This document shows positions 36,564 through 36,690 of a stretch of DNA of 36,690 nt, in pieces (position 1 is the stretch's first letter; the number at the start of each line of letters is the position of its first letter). This DNA is from Albidovulum sediminicola (lineage in GTDB: Bacteria; Pseudomonadota; Alphaproteobacteria; Rhodobacterales; Rhodobacteraceae). The translations under genes and the position numbers were made by a program. The stretch is taken from positions 1 to 36,690 of the forward strand of contig NZ_JAOWLA010000022.1 of the NCBI RefSeq assembly GCF_025751575.1, in the 5' to 3' direction. The notes beneath the pieces are model-generated. The model saw only the letters and a list, made by a program, of their open reading frames with translations, made no database searches and was not told the origin of the DNA.

Positions 36564-36690
36564 TGTCCGTCGTCAGAAGATTTGGGACACGAGTGGCTGA
36601 TCTGGAACGGAGGGCCTGGCTCGTTTGGGTTTCAGTTTATGCTGCGGTCTGGCGATGCAGCAAGCGGCGCTTCTCGATGGTTTTGGCCTT
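36564..36690 (-). mobile_element. IS3-family insertion sequence, one end (rest beyond window)
   Basis: The sequence from TGTCCGTCGTCAGAAG (36564) onward has the TG terminus expected of IS3-type elements. It carries the 3' end of a minus-strand transposase and interrupts the methyltransferase. The exact boundary could be off by the few bases of target duplication, which cannot be checked without the other end. Confidence 0.6.
36637..36690 (-). CDS. IS3-type (DDE integrase-core) transposase, C-terminal end
   Basis: The minus strand read from the window edge gives KAKTIEKRRLLHRQTAA and then a TAA at 36639-36637. This is the usual C-terminal tail of rve-domain IS3-family transposases in Rhodobacteraceae (recollection of the tail wording, not a search). 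The catalytic DDE domain lies outside the window. Confidence 0.6.
   Translation of the reverse strand, partial: KAKTIEKRRLLHRQTAA

Noticed and set aside
36564-36690. Continuation of the methyltransferase frame to the window edge
   Set aside because: The residues after CLEPACG do not resemble the family, and the DNA is explained by an IS3-type end coding on the other strand.

Overview
This GC-rich, densely packed window looks like chromosomal DNA of a Rhodobacteraceae-type alphaproteobacterium. The evidence is its codon use, the glpR-D-S-T-P-Q-V-K glycerol island arranged as in Rhizobium and Rhodobacterales, a CuyA/D-cysteine desulfhydrase-type lyase, a TmoXWV-like amine transporter and the IS types present. 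No species can be named from the sequence alone.

Layout. 1-1.9 kb: the tail of a class III aminotransferase, then a heavily decayed IS91-family transposase fused by deletion to a tyrosine-recombinase remnant. 1.9-4.5 kb (minus strand): glpR, a PLP-dependent D-cysteine desulfhydrase/cysteate lyase-like enzyme and an Asp/Glu-type racemase that overlaps it. 4.5-15.3 kb (plus strand): a glycerol operon made of glpD, an ABC importer (glpS, glpT, glpP, glpQ, a DUF2160-like membrane protein, glpV), glpK and an iron-ADH-like protein. GlpR-type half-sites lie between glpR and glpD. 15.3-24.3 kb: a quaternary-amine ABC importer (binding protein, ATPase, fused permease) divergent from torR, followed by torS and torT. 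Two tor-box-like decamers lie in the divergent promoter. This suggests a TMAO-sensing system wired to an uptake transporter rather than to a TMAO reductase. 24.3-26.3 kb: a GNAT acetyltransferase, tRNA-Arg(TCT) and a Gly/Asn-rich exported protein. 26.4-28.6 kb (minus strand): a GT1 glycosyltransferase and an unusual GntR regulator with two winged-helix segments. 29.0-34.9 kb (plus strand): a BMP-type nucleoside/base ABC importer in one operon with a CodA-like deaminase. In that deaminase the discriminating active-site Asp is Cys, as expected of 5-methylcytosine deaminases. 35.0-36.7 kb: tRNA-Ser(GCT), then accessory DNA with a DUF3883 nuclease-like protein, a methyltransferase broken inside its SAM motif and the end of an IS3-type element.

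The strongest leads are the putative 5-methylcytosine/pyrimidine salvage operon, the TorTSR-amine transporter unit with tor boxes, and the complementary loss of ATPase motifs in GlpS and GlpT, which predicts one working and one degenerate ATP site.
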